This document shows, piece after piece, positions 53,734 through 64,000 of a stretch of DNA of 64,000 bases. Source of the stretch: Aureobasidium sp. EXF-3400. Lineage: Eukaryota; Ascomycota; Dothideomycetes; Dothideales; Saccotheciaceae. Within the stretch, counting starts at the first letter, position 1. The number at the start of each line of letters is the position of its first letter. The notes beneath the pieces are model-generated. The model did no database searches. It saw only the letters and a program-made list of their open reading frames with translations, and had not been told where the DNA came from. The position numbers and the translations under genes were made by a program. The stretch lies in NCBI GenBank assembly GCA_024195585.1, contig SWBL01000100.1, positions 85,112 through 149,111 on the forward strand, in the 5' to 3' direction.

Positions 53734-56502
53734 TCAACGACGGTAGTGAGAGCGGTAGTTACCACGGAAGAAGGCGTCTTCCTCATCGAAGTAATCATCC
53801 TCCTCCTCGTCATACTGACCGGGGTAGCGAGACTGCTGGCTTCTGCCGTTGCGTAGGCCAGGACGCTGGCCATGGTCATTGCCACGATAACCAATAAGAC
53901 GACGCTCATTGAAGCGGAGCTGGCGCTGCTCCTCGTGCTGACGCTCCTCTTCGATAGCGAAAGAGGTGCCGCGGTCGTACTGACCTTCGCGGAAGTGAGA
54001 GCCAGGTCCGTAGGGGCCTCTGCCGCGACGAGGAGGGAACAGTCCGATGGTGCCGGCGTTGTCTCTGGAGCGCTTACGCTTCTGCTCGTTGTTGGGAGGA
54101 GGGAAAGTGGCCTCGGTGCCGATGGCCTCGCGGTCGGGAAGACCGGCGATAGTAGGCAAGTCGGTAGAGTCGACGTGGTACCAGAGCTTAGGACGGTAGC
54201 GAGGAATCTCCTCCATAACAACAGAGTTGCGGAACTTAGCGAGCAGACAGTCGATGCCCTGAATGGTGGCGTACGAGACCTCGCACTTCTTCAATGAGCC
54301 GTACATGCTCCACTCCTTGCCAACACGCTGCTGCACGAAGTTGATAATGAACTCTGGGCGAACGAAGTTAACGAAGGCATAGCCGACGTTGAGGTTGTTC
54401 GAGAAGTCAATGCGCAGGTAGGAGAAGTCATAGTGGCCTTCGGAGGTGGCGTCAAGGAAGAGCTTCAAGTCCTCGAAGTCGACACGGTTGGGGATGTTAC
54501 GCAGCATGATAGTGGTGCGAACATCGACGCCTGCCTCGATCTTTCTTAGATTGACAGTCTGAGGCTGGTTAAAGCGCCAGTACTCCATGTCGGTCTGGTG
54601 AACAGGGGAGTCGTCGGAGGGAATCCACCAAGCAGGCTGAAGGCCGCGAGGAACAGAGTTGCGGAAACCACCGCGGCCACGACGAGGACCGGAGTTACCA
54701 CGAGAGTTTCCCGAGTAGTCACCTCTGGAACGACGAGTGGTGTAGTGGCTGTACTCATTTTCAGCCTCACCTGAGACGGCAAGATCCTCAGTGGCATCGA
54801 CGAGCTGAACCATGGAGGCAGCAGGGTGCACGTAGCGCATGTAGCCTGGAGGTGCATATTCCTTGACTGATACGGTGAGAGAGTCCTGAGATCGTCAGTA
54901 AGAGATCTGAAAGTGGAGTAGAAGGCAATGTTGAAACAGCAGAGGAGTAAAGAGATCAAGTACATACGGAGAAGCAAGCAGAGTCATTCTGGTTTGAGAC
55001 AGCAACCGCACTCTCAGCGGATTTGACTGAGAAGAATTCGGCACGGAAACGAGGGGCCTGGAAACCCTTGGTCTCGATGTAGGCGAACGAACGAACGTTG
55101 CCAAATGCCTCAGCGAATTCACGAACTTCGGCGAAGATGGAGTTGATGTTGAAGTTCATCATACTCTTAGGAGTAGCGGTGAACTCAACCTGACCATCGT
55201 AGGCCGAAACAGCTTGAGCACGAGCGTTGGTGTGATCGTGTCCAAAGTACTCGTGGTGGTCCACGAAGGTGAAGCTGACGGTTGTCAGAGCACTCTCGAA
55301 CATGGTCTTCGAGGCGGCGGCAGCACGTAGGTCGTCAAAGCGACAGTAGAGAGCAAAACAACCGGGGGTGTCGTCGGCAGCGTAGACGCAACTCTCAATC
55401 AATCCAACCAGGTCAGTCTAAGAAAAGATCAGTAAAAAGTCGGAGACGAGAAGATGAGAAAAGCTTACTCCTTCCAGAACTTCCTGGAGAGTACCCTCTT
55501 GAAGCCATTCGGTAGGAATCAAGCCGAAACGCACGAAGCGAGTCTCAGCGATGTTAGGGTCGGTGTCAGTGCTGAAGGCAGGGCCATCCTTGAGAAGTGT
55601 CTGGCGAGATGGCGATGAGAAGCCAGAGCCAATGGGCTTGATAGGCGAAACAGATGTGCTCTTGGTGGATGGTCCGTCAGGAGTCGAACCAATGTTAAGG
55701 AGCTTCATGGCGCTGCCCTTGGCAGGGGTGTAGAGGGTGCTGGAAGAAGAGCTGGAGTTGTCCTTCTCCTTGTCATTGGCAACCGAAAATCCCTTGCCAG
55801 GGGTGAACTCTGAACCGAAGGGGTTCAAGACAGTGTTGGACTGTTGAAGAGTTGAATTAGTATGGAGCCACAAGGATGAAGGTACGTGATAGGAGAAGTA
55901 GGAAGGCGACTGTATCAAATGGAAAAGGTACAAGAGGAAGAGGGCTTGTGATGATCGAAAAAGGTAAAGATAATATGAGACGAGAAAGGATAAGGTCGGA
56001 TAGGAAGTGGATAACTGGATGTTGTACAAGATGAAGAAGGATGTCAACGAAGAAAGAGACAGGTTGATCTCAAATTGAAATTGTGATAAAGCGTAAATCG
56101 ATGTAAAAGAGCAGGTGTTATAGGTTCGAAAATGTGTGAGATGGGCAAAGCCGAAGGACAAAAGATGAGACAAGACACATCTGAGGCGAAGAGCTCGTAG
56201 AGTGGGACACCAAGGATGGATACCCAGAGTTCTACATCCAAAGAATGCGAATTGACGTGCGAGAGAGTGTGCTGGGGCGAAGGGAAGATTGGGACGTGCG
56301 CACATGGGATGAGAAAGATGGCAGAAGTAGGGAAGATGACTTTCTGCCAAAGTGCGCGTTGAAGAAGAAAGAAGAAAAGAAGACATACCTTTGACGATGG
56401 GGTGAATTGCGCCTTAGCGGCGGCATTCTGGAGGATCTGGCGCTCATCGTTCGATGTAGCGGAGTCCTTGCGCAACATCTCAGAGGACTGAGGTTGAGAC
56501 AT
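53734..56502 (-). CDS. Mei2-like RNA-binding protein (C-terminal RRM_2)
   Basis: Four exons: 56389-56502, 55469-55840, 54968-55417 and 53734-54885, making 695 aa, with all introns in phase 0. A degenerate RRM (GCFALYCRFDDLRAA, then FAEVREFAEAFGNVRSF) lies at about 165-310. The conserved Mei2-type RRM follows (about 410-530): RTTIMLRNIPNRVDFEDL, then SYLRIDFSNNLNVGYAFVN and GKEWSMYGSLKKCEVSYA. The C-terminus has RGRG and acidic repeats (YPGQYDEEEDDYFDEEDAF). Mei2 binds meiRNA in fission yeast and drives meiosis. In filamentous fungi the role is unknown, and sexual development or stress is possible. The first intron (55841-56388) is 548 b, far longer than the others here, and its branch site and acceptor (CTAATTC...CAACAG) are normal. 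The first exon encodes MSQPQSSEMLRKD. Confidence 0.88.
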
Positions 56503-57623
56503 GGTGGTGTGCTGAGAATTGATGAATGATGGGGATGGTTCAAAGATGGAAGAAGGAAGATAACCTTGACCAAAGAGTGGAGACACTGTGCTAAGGCGCG
56601 CGGCGTCGAAAGGTGGTAAAGGTCGTGGAGGAGAGGAAAGGGAGTTGGTTGATGGGGGAACCGCTTTTATAGGTAATGGTCCAGCGTCTATGATGTCGTC
56701 TGTACAGGCAGTGAGAATATCGAGCGAGTGACCGAACGCTGAAGCTACTGATGAGGAGGCTTAAGGAAGACTCGACAAGGTTAACCTAGGCGTGGGTGAG
56801 GAATTCGGACAGAGGAAGGTGCTCGAAAAGGTCACTCCCAAGGAAGTTGCGAGAGTTCGATCCTTCCGTGAAAGGCCAAGGGGTTGCCGAAAATAGGCGA
56901 TCGTGGATATCAACTCGATCAGTTCGGCCAGACGCTCGACGTCGTAAAAACTCGAGCAATTCTATGGAAGAGGGAAAGAGGAAGGATAGTATGGAGCAGA
57001 AGACTGGCTGGCTAGCTGTGTGGAAGAAGTCCCTTGGAGACAACCACGGGAAGGATACTTCCACCTTGATGGTGAGCTCGCACGTCATGTTGATAGTTCA
57101 ACAACCGACTGATCGAAGCCATTGAAGGGTATCCTTCATGATCATGTGCAGTAAGCTCCAACATGTCCAGTTTGTTGGGTGCCTATACGTCCAAAGTACT
57201 TCAACAAGGAAAGAGGCTTCATTCCTTCTCATCGGTCTGGAAGGCAGGCTTCGTTGCATGTTTGTCTGCAGTGCTTGCTTGGCAGCTTGGGCCCCGGTCA
57301 TCCGCCATGTGGAATTGGATGAGGCTCTGCGGCAACTATCCCTAGCGCGACGCTTTGACCACGACTTACTCTCGAACACCAAATCATGGAGCACTTCTGG
57401 CTTCTCGAGTCTAACAACAAGCAAGATCAACGATTCGGTAGGTTGATCGCATTTGATCTCGCCGATTAATTGTGTGAAAAAATCGCCTCACTGTTGCTGT
57501 TTCACTGGTCTGGAGGCGAATCCATCAGCCAGCATCTCAGACAGATACGTGTCAAAGGACGGGTCTTGTGCAAAGGAGCGCCTTTGAATAGGCTAAACCG
57601 AGCAAATCCCAATTGCAGTAAAG
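56503..57623. promoter_or_regulatory. Divergent promoter region, Mei2-like gene / Sec15
   Basis: 1.1 kb between divergent genes, with short CT-rich stretches and no supported coding frame. Long leaders are common for Mei2-type genes, so much of 56503-56700 may be its 5' UTR. Confidence 0.45.
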
Positions 57624-60338
57624 ATGCCGGCAGTTATTGAGCCTCATGATGAGTTCATGGGCGCTGTTCAGCAGGTAGCAAATTTGGTCTTCCCGAGATT
57701 CTGGGCCAAGCTAATGAAGTACAGATCATCTTGTCATCGTCAGAGACAGACTACATCGACCAGTTGATTCCGGTGATGCGTGATGTCAGAAACTCGGAAC
57801 GTGCAAATCATCTTATTCAGGCTCTGACACAAGTCTCGAACGAACGACAAGCCGAAATTGAACGCATCTGCAATACCAATCATCAAGAGTTCATCAGCTC
57901 TGTCAATCAGCTCCAACGCGTCCGGGAAGGCACCGTCACTTTGACAGCCGAGATCCTGAGTCTCAGTCAGTCTATAGAGGCCAGTACTGAAAAACTCGCT
58001 GAGCAAAAGAGAGCATTGGTCGATTCCAGAGGTGTGAGGCAGAACATTGATGATGCTACCCAAGCTTTGAAAGATTGCCTCGAGGTTTTGCGGCTAGCAA
58101 ATCAAGTACATGATCTGCTCCAGGAGAAAAACCGTTACGCAGCACTCCGAGCTTTGGACGAGCTGCAGAATGTTCATCTCAGAGAGGTTACCCGCTACAT
58201 GATTGCAGGCATGATTGAGCGCTCGGTACCTGCAACCCAACGTCTAATCGCCGAGGCTGTCATGGCAGATCTGAACACATGGCTTTTCCGAATCCGAGAA
58301 ACTTCACAGTTCCTGGGGGAGGTTGCATTCTATCATACAGAAATGCGTCGTACCAGACATAAGATGAGGTTCGAGGAGAATCCTGATCTTGGTAACTTCA
58401 AACTCAATTCGGCAGTGGAAGCTGCTGCTGATGAGAGCGAGGAGTTTGATGTGTTGAACAACGAAGAGGTGCAGGTCGACTTTTCTCCTTTATTTGAGGC
58501 CATCCACATACATGACGCATTGGGCCAGAGCGAGAAGTTCCGTCAGGACTATTCAGCAACCAGAAGGAGGCAGAAGGAGCTGCTCCTGCCTACGACTCTG
58601 GATCTGCTAGATGAGGACGCAGGCGAGTTGAGTACTCTGCTAGAAAGTATTGCTGGGTTTGCCATTGTCGAGAAAGCCACCATGATGAAGACTGAGAACT
58701 TGAGATCCTCAGCAGACGTGAGTTTAGTTCCCTGAGCTGTCCAGAAGATTTGCTAACAATGTCCAGGTTGAGGAGTTGTGGGATTCGATGTGCCAGAGCG
58801 CTATTACACTCGTCAGCAAGGCCCTGCCAACCATCGACAACGACGAGAGACTGTTGAAAATTAAGGGCGTCATCGCGCTCTTCGTCCAAACCATGGGAGT
58901 GAGTACTGTTTTACCATCAGACTGGAGGTTAGCGAAGATGCTGACACGTCAATAAAGAGCTGGGGCTATTCTATTGATAGTCTCGATAGGCTGCTCCTCA
59001 AGATTTTCGACAAGTACGCTCAGTTACTGAAGCAAAGGTTCAGCGAAGATTTCCAGGAGGTGAGTGTTCAGGCTTCGCGAGCCCGGCTGTGCGGTTCGTG
59101 TTGCGTGCGTAAACTTACTTTCACACACAGATTGTTTCGACTGATGACTACATGCCCATGCCTATCAACAACCCCGATGAGTATGACAAGGTCATCAACG
59201 TCAGTTGGTACACACCAGAGAAGGATCGCGAGCAGCAAAAGTACGTCTGTGCATTCGGCGTAGGTAGAGTTGTGATGCTAATGTGTACAGCTTCCCCTGT
59301 GTTCTTCCCTTCTCACAGATGTACCCGCTTTGTTGCATCGATATTCGAAACTTTTTGAACCAGATTTATTTGTTCTCCGACGATCACTTCCAAAACTCCG
59401 CAGTGATTGATGACACACTCAAAAGCGTAAGTCACCATGCATTCATAGCCTGGAATGCACACATAGCTGACCGACACTCTTCAAAACAGTCTTTGGACGA
59501 ACTCCTCTGCCACAAAGTGTGCAGGTCACTGGTCGAGAGACTTTCATCCCAATACCCCGGACAAATTGTCCAAATTCTGACCAATCTCGATCACTTTGAG
59601 ACAGCATGCCGAGAGTTGCAAGAACTACTCGCAGAAGCTCGCTCGTCAAGCAGTGCAGCCGGTCCGATTGTGCTCGCTGCAACAGAAGAATTCACAACAG
59701 CCAAAAAGGCAGCCGAGAAACGCATCTTCGAGCTTGTTAACAGCAAGATCGATGACTTGATCGAAACGGCCGAGTATGACTGGAGCTCTACTTACGAGCC
59801 GCCAGCCGCTTCACCTTACATGCAGGAACTGACGCGCTATCTCTCCGACGTCATGTCCAGTGTATTGCTTGGGCTGCCGGTGCAAATCAAAGAGCTCATT
59901 TACTTCGATGCCCTCGGTCATATCAGCAATGCCATTCTCGCTTTGCCGCTAGACCCCTCGATTCGTCGTCTCTCGCCCCAGAGCGTCACAGCTTTCCGCC
60001 TCGACACCGAGCACCTGATTGACTTCGTGCGCAGTCTCGACAATCCAGTGCTCATGGAGGGTCTTGATGAGCTGCGCCAGACGGTCGAGCTCATGGCTGT
60101 AGCCAAAGAAGGCGAAGGACGCGCAGAAGAAGAGTTCTTTGACGTTGAAAAGGGACGCAAGAGATTCGGCAAGGTGGATAAGATGAATGGAGCCGAGTTG
60201 CTGGAGAAGGTCAGCCAGGGAGTGGAGGCGCAGAAGGCAGCTGCAGTTGCTCAAGCGGCCAGTCCAGTTGACAAGAAACCGACCATGAACTTCCCAGCCT
60301 TTGCGAGCAGGTTCAAGAAGGACAAGGATGTTTCATAG
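57624..60338 (+). CDS. sec15: Exocyst complex component Sec15
   Basis: Seven exons: 57624-57674, 57725-58717, 58767-58898, 58958-59059, 59131-59240, 59291-59426 and 59490-60338, giving 790 aa, all phases closing exactly. Family signatures: an N-terminal coiled region (SSSETDYIDQLIPVMRDVRN, NHQEFISSVNQL), helical-bundle segments VMADLNTWLFRIRETSQFLG, and the C-terminal DUF/Sec15 block with FPCVLPFSQMYPLCCIDIRN, FLNQIYLFSDDH, and YLSDVMSSVLLGLPVQIKEL. Sec15 is a subunit of the octameric exocyst that binds the Rab GTPase Sec4 on secretory vesicles and tethers them to the plasma membrane at hyphal tips and septa. The C-terminal tail is short and basic. The first exon MPAVIEPHDEFMGAVQQ is supported by a standard donor (GTAGCA) and acceptor TACAG. 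Confidence 0.95.
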
Positions 60339-60578
60339 AGAACAGATCGCAAGGCACATTCAAGAGAAAGTAGAGACAGGATACCCAGATAGAGAAGTGT
60401 TTTGTGGTTTCATCAAAAGTGGCATGTTTTTATTTTGTACAAAGAAGTGGCAGGTGGTAGCCTTTTTAGTGGTCAACGCCGCTGGCTGACCTGCATCTCG
60501 ATGGACCTTTCGCAGACCCTCAACACGACTTCATGCCTCGTTTCGTCTATCGTACAGTTTCCGACCAGCTTATCCTGC

Positions 60579-61036
60579 TTAGATGGCGAGAGGAGAGAAG
60601 AGCCTGGTAGCTAGTTAGTGTGCTGTCGTTCGATGTATATTCATGGTGGACTCATACTTGATCAGCGAAGGGCGGGGGACACTGCGGGTGTAGCCCAAGT
60701 AGATGATCAGGGGAAGGTAGCCGCTAGAAGAATGCCTGTCAGTAGGTATTCTTTCGTGATTATTGAGCGAGTCGTTTCGTGAATGCTTTGGTTCGTCATA
60801 AACCCATATCCCTGCTCTTTCTCATCCCTCCAAGCTTCGAATGATATGACCAATTTGATGACAGGCGATTCCAGAGGGAAGAAGACAAGCGAAAGACGGT
60901 GCGAACGTACTAGTGAACAGCGACACGAGAAATGTCAATGACGCGCGAGATGCGCTCCTGGACGGGGGTCAGCCAGAAAGTAACGAGAATGGTATATACA
61001 GAATCAGCATACCTTTGTCTCTTCGGAAAGCTGCAT
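60579..61036 (-). CDS. tom7: Mitochondrial import receptor subunit Tom7
   Basis: Four very short exons: 61013-61036, 60911-60957, 60658-60723 and 60579-60603 (24, 47, 66 and 25 nt), making 53 aa. The result matches Tom7: MQLSEETK at the start, ERISRVIDISRVAVHYG, then the membrane helix GYLPLIIYLGYTRS, PRPSLIK and the end LFSPLAI. The last intron (60604-60656) is certain because the alternative run-on gives an unrelated tail, while splicing restores the conserved SPLA end. Tom7 is a small tail-anchored subunit of the outer-membrane TOM complex that regulates assembly of the channel and Mdm10 exchange with the sorting machinery. All four introns or exons use good GT-AG sites with CTGAC or CTAAC branches. 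It is divergent from the SF3B4 gene with 205 b between starts. Confidence 0.92.
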
Positions 61037-61241
61037 GTTGACTAGATGGACACGGCGTTGGGTATCAAGTGGCTGGACAAGAAGAAGTCGTCTCTTGTCT
61101 GTAAATCGTCACTTGCGACGGGCGTTGGATTCGGCCTTTGCGGCGAAAAGAAGCAGCGGAGCCTTCCGTCATTGCTGAACTTCTGCTGCGAATGCGACAG
61201 GACGCAGCTCTTTGGTACCACACTCATTCACAAGAGCAAAC
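61037..61241. promoter_or_regulatory. Compact bidirectional promoter, Tom7 / SF3B4
   Basis: Only 205 b separate the two start codons, so promoters and both 5' UTRs overlap. No TATA box is visible. CG-rich bits (near 61119-61127) suggest a TATA-less constitutive promoter. Confidence 0.45.
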
Positions 61242-62400
61242 ATGGCGTCGGGAGGAAAGCACTGGTATGTCGTATTCTGCACTTTCTGTAACTCACCATC
61301 AATCTTGTTCAACGCGCTGCCGAGGGCGCATACGCGACTGGTCCAGAGCTCAAGCTAACACCATGTCCAGGGAACAAGACAAGGAAGCGACCGTCTATGT
61401 CGGCAACCTCGACGAGCGCGTGACCGACCAACTCGTCTGGGAGTTGATGCTCCAAGCCGGCCGTATCGTCAACGTCCATCTGCCCAAAGATCGCGTCACC
61501 CAAACACACCAGGGCTTCGGTTTCGTCGAGTTCGTAAGCGAAGAAGATGCCGACTATGCCGCCAAAATCATGAACCAGATCCGTCTTTGGGGAAAGCCTA
61601 TTCGTGTCAACAAGGCTTCGGCAGATAAGCAGAAGACGCTGGACGTGGGTGCTGAGCTTTTTATTGGAAACCTGGATCCCATGGTCGACGAGCGCGTTCT
61701 GTTTGAGACTTTCAGCCGCTTCGGCAGCTTGACCTCTGCACCAAAGGTATGCGCTGTCCTACTGACCCGCTCATTCGAGATGCTAATGTCATCTCAGGTT
61801 GCTCGCGACGATGCGAACCTCAGCAAGGGATATGGTTTTGTGTCTTTCACCACCTTCGAAGCTTCGGACGATGCCATCGCAAACATGCACGGCCAATACC
61901 TCATGAACAAGGAGATCACCGTCCAATACGCCTTCAAGAAGGATGGCAAAGGCGAACGCCACGGAGACGCCGCAGAGCGTGCCCTCGCTGCTGCCGGTCG
62001 CGAACACAACATTGAACCTCAAGTGCAACCTCTGCCTCCACAACTGCTGGCTCCTCAGATCGCTACTCCCATCGCGCCGCCTACACCTATGGCAGCTGCT
62101 CCATATGGTGTTTCACCTGTGACCGGCGGATACGGCGCTCCTCCGGCTGCTAGAAACCAGCTTCCACCTCCTCCTGCCGCTGCTGGTGTGCCCGCTCGAC
62201 CACCTCCAAGCGTTGGCGGATACAACGGTCCCCAAGGTGGTTACAATGGTCCTCAAGGATTTGCTCCCCCTCCAGGTTTCGCACCTAATGGAGCCCCACC
62301 TGGGTTTGCACCACCACCAGGTTTCGGAATGCCTGGCATGCCTCCTGGATTCCCTGCTCCTCCACCAGGAATGCCTCCCAATGCTTATCAGAGACGATGA
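61242..62400 (+). CDS. Splicing factor 3B subunit 4 (SF3B4/Hsh49)
   Basis: Exons 61242-61264, 61371-61746 and 61798-62400, 333 aa. The 8-residue first exon (MASGGKHW) joins to [17 protein letters not shown], which is the start of the family. Two RRMs: 10-88 ([12 protein letters not shown] as RNP2, GFGFVEFV as RNP1) and 97-175 ([14 protein letters not shown], then [10 protein letters not shown]). The C-terminal half is Gly/Pro-rich with repeats such as GYNGPQG and [10 protein letters not shown]3B4 binds SF3B2 and contacts pre-mRNA near the branch site as part of U2 snRNP; it is nuclear. The splice at 61265-61370 is required, because an in-frame readthrough of the intron gives non-family sequence. 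An ATG just before the acceptor (ACCATGTCCAG) is not used in this model. Confidence 0.93.
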
Positions 62401-62722
62401 TATGGTTCCAGCTGGGATAGAGGGCTTCATCTACGATTCAGGAAAAAAGCTGTTGTTTTTAGCGAGGCGTTCATGGCATGCTCGGGTTTTGGTTGCATGG
62501 CGATGAGAGGAGATGGAAATGTATATTGAGGTGCAAATTAGGGCGGCTCAAAGGTCTCGACCCTCGATCGGAATCAGAAAACGAGATTGGTCCGTAGACC
62601 ATGGTATATTGAAATAGCAAACAGACAAAAGAAATGTGCAAACGCCAGACCATATTCCATTGCTGGGAACAAGCAGCCCGAGGCAGATGAAGAAGAACGA
62701 GCAGCAGTCCTTTACCAAGGCT
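62401..62722. other. Convergent intergenic region, no gene
   Basis: 322 b between the stop codons of the SF3B4 gene and the small membrane-protein gene, presumably their 3' UTRs. Nothing further was seen. Confidence 0.55.
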
Positions 62723-63240
62723 TCACATGCGGTCGAACATGACAGCCTTTGGATCCCTCGGTCTGCCATCCTTGCCAATATTCTCCCTTCCAAATCTCTC
62801 CTCCATGACTATCCTCCTAGCCTCATCAAACCCACAGCCCCTGCTCTTCATGATGGCCTTGGCTCTTTCCTTCCCTTGCTCGTCCAAGCCCTGTCTACTA
62901 TCCCCACCCTCGACATTCTCGCGCAAGTCAAAGTTTGCACTGCTGAAGCCGGCTTCAATGTCGTCTTCGAAACTATTTTGACCTAGACTGATGTAGGCGT
63001 TTCGGGCAAAGGGGTTGAGTCGTTGAATAGACTGGGACAATCGCCAGAGGGGCTCGGGAATACGGCCAGGAGCTGTGAGGTACGGGATCGGAGGGGCGTA
63101 AGCGATCCAGAGGTGTTTTGTTAGGTAGAGCGCTGGAAGTTTGTGTTAGTGGAAGGTCTAGCGGAGGGAGAGTGTCGAGCAAGCATACCGGTTGCGCTGA
63201 CGAGGAAGAGAAAGGTTATTGAGTAGAAAATGTAGCCCAT
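62723..63240 (-). CDS. Small conserved single-pass membrane protein, function unknown
   Basis: Exons 63189-63240 and 62723-63132 (56-b intron), 153 aa. The N-terminus is a hydrophobic anchor (MGYIFYSITFLFLVSATG then ALYLTKHLWIAYA, the first intron lying inside it). It is followed by PPIPYLTAPGRIPEP, a segment with SIQRLNPFARNAYISLG, and a charged C-terminal half with FDEARRIVMEERFGREN and IGKDGRPRDPKAVMF. That last block has the look of a conserved motif seen in fungal hypothetical proteins, but I cannot name a family with confidence. The topology suggests N-in or signal-anchored, with the C-terminal part soluble. No catalytic residues are evident. Both splice sites are standard (GTATGC, CCAG) and the first exon is short. 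Confidence 0.72.
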
Positions 63241-63711
63241 TGTGACGGTATTGCGATTTGAAGAGTGATGAAAGGCAGAGAAGGAATGCGCGGTCTTGTC
63301 GTAGACTCGGAATGGACGGATGGGTAGATGGTGAATAACGGGCTTGCCGGAGATAGCAGTGCTCTGACTGGATTTTAGGTGTAGCAGGTTCGATTAAGGC
63401 CTAGCGAGGCCAAAGTGTATACGCAGTCACATAAAGGGCTGGCGGAAGAAACAGAAAAGAGGCAGACGATGACAGGGGAGATTGCTGACAAGAGTGCCAA
63501 ACGGGTGCGGCGGAGGCTCTCAGCTTACGCATCTGTATGCTTGGCCGGACCCCAGACTTTCGGCAAGAGCAACCGACAACAGAATCGAGGGCTGAGAGCT
63601 GCCATTCGGGGAAGGTTAGCCGGGCTTCAGCGCTTCCGCCCACACTGAATATTCACGATTTCTTGCTTCTCATATTGAAGAATCCCAGTATCATCTCATA
63701 ACACAGCAAAA
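63241..63711. promoter_or_regulatory. Divergent promoter region, small membrane protein / L28e
   Basis: 470 b between divergent starts. The 60 b before the L28e gene are TC-rich with CACACTGAATATTCACG and a CTCATATT patch, and the leader ends AGCAAAAATGG, a strong initiation context. No clear TATA box is seen. No other gene is present. Confidence 0.45.
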
Positions 63712-64000
63712 ATGGCCACCTCATTCGACAACAACTCCTACGACCTCATCTGGGAGACCATCCGTATGTGCTCCCCCGCTCGCTCCGATCATTGAAAGAG
63801 ATGGACTCTCCTTGGGCAAGGAAACCGAATCGGAGAGATATGCTTCGGAGGGACGACAATTGAACATCTGAGGACCTGTAACTGACGCGCGCATCTTGAT
63901 TAAGGCCACAACAATGCCTTCCTCGTGAAGCGCAACCAGGCTGGTGGTGTTCAGTTCTCCAAGGACCCCCTTAACCTGACCAACCTCCACTCGCGCAAGG
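63712..64000 (+). CDS. 60S ribosomal protein L28e, 5' part (cut by window end)
   Basis: Exon 1 is 63712-63763, then an intron 63764-63904; exon 2 begins at 63905 and runs out of the window. The 5' end encodes MATSFDNNSYDLIWETI, then the junction RHNNAFLVKRNQAGGVQF and SKDPLNLTNLHSRK. This matches the L28e family, whose fungal members read LIWEVVRNQNAFLVKR and SRDPLNLTNKHSRKH. L28e is a eukaryote-specific protein of the 60S subunit. The 141-b intron and an exon of only 52 nt are normal for fungal ribosomal protein genes. The 3' part is missing, so its length is not known. Confidence 0.9.

Noticed and set aside
1..64000. CRISPR arrays, transposons, viral remnants, secondary-metabolite cluster
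   Set aside because: No direct-repeat array, terminal inverted repeats, transposase, reverse transcriptase, capsid or polyketide/peptide synthase domain was seen in any frame.

Overview
The window is nuclear DNA of a filamentous ascomycete (Pezizomycotina). The evidence is short GT-AG introns (46 to about 200 b) with CTNAC/CTAAC-type branch sites a few bases before the acceptor, compact single genes on both strands, Zn2Cys6, Rta1, MUP1-type and GPI-wall-protein families, and no bacterial-style operons. A Dothideomycete such as an Aureobasidium relative seems likely from the look of the proteins, but that is an impression and not a measurement. I see no transposon, CRISPR array or secondary-metabolite cluster. 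The region reads as ordinary, mostly housekeeping chromosome with a few lineage-specific genes.

Layout. 1-1834: no gene. 1.8-16 kb: Moco-sulfurase-like aminotransferase (+), elongin C (-), mitochondrial-type 3-oxoacyl reductase (+), a Pol III-promoter-like element (+), D-2-hydroxyacid dehydrogenase (-), GPI-anchored Ser/Thr-rich wall protein (-), tRNA-Arg(ACG) (+), CorA-type Mg2+ transporter (-). 16-27 kb: methionine-permease-like transporter (+), F-box protein (+), Zn2Cys6 regulator with a probable frameshift (-), Rta1-like membrane protein (+), then two tandem paralogous membrane proteins of a family I do not recognise (-,-). 27-36 kb: small secreted protein (+), a Cys-cluster/coiled-coil protein (+), mannitol/sorbose-reductase-like SDR (+), Mmm1 of ERMES (-) divergent from a second SDR (+). 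36-53 kb: forkhead factor (+), 5-aminolevulinate synthase (+), Mn/metal CDF transporter (-), RAD16 (-), GT8 glycosyltransferase (+), a second identical tRNA-Arg(ACG) (+), RNase MRP protein Rmp1-like (-). 53-64 kb: Mei2-like RNA-binding protein (-), exocyst Sec15 (+), the tiny four-exon Tom7 (-) divergent from splicing factor SF3B4/Hsh49 (+), a small conserved membrane protein (-), and ribosomal protein L28e (+), cut by the window end.

How the genes relate. There is no pathway cluster, but several products act in mitochondria: the FabG-type reductase (type II fatty acid synthesis), Mmm1 (ER-mitochondria tether), 5-aminolevulinate synthase (haem) and Tom7 (outer-membrane import). Others act in core RNA and DNA metabolism: SF3B4, Rmp1, L28e, RAD16, elongin C. 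Exon structures were built by hand from splice sites and reading-frame phase. Where the frame closes exactly over several introns (Sec15, Tom7, Mei2-like, Mmm1, SF3B4) I trust them well. The CorA first exon and the Zn2Cys6 3' part are less certain.

The most interesting items are the tandem uncharacterised membrane-protein pair (24.5-26.8 kb), the A-box/B-box element with a 3' hairpin and T-run (8.12-8.30 kb), and the expanded six-cysteine motif followed by a leucine-zipper-like coil (28.8-29.5 kb).
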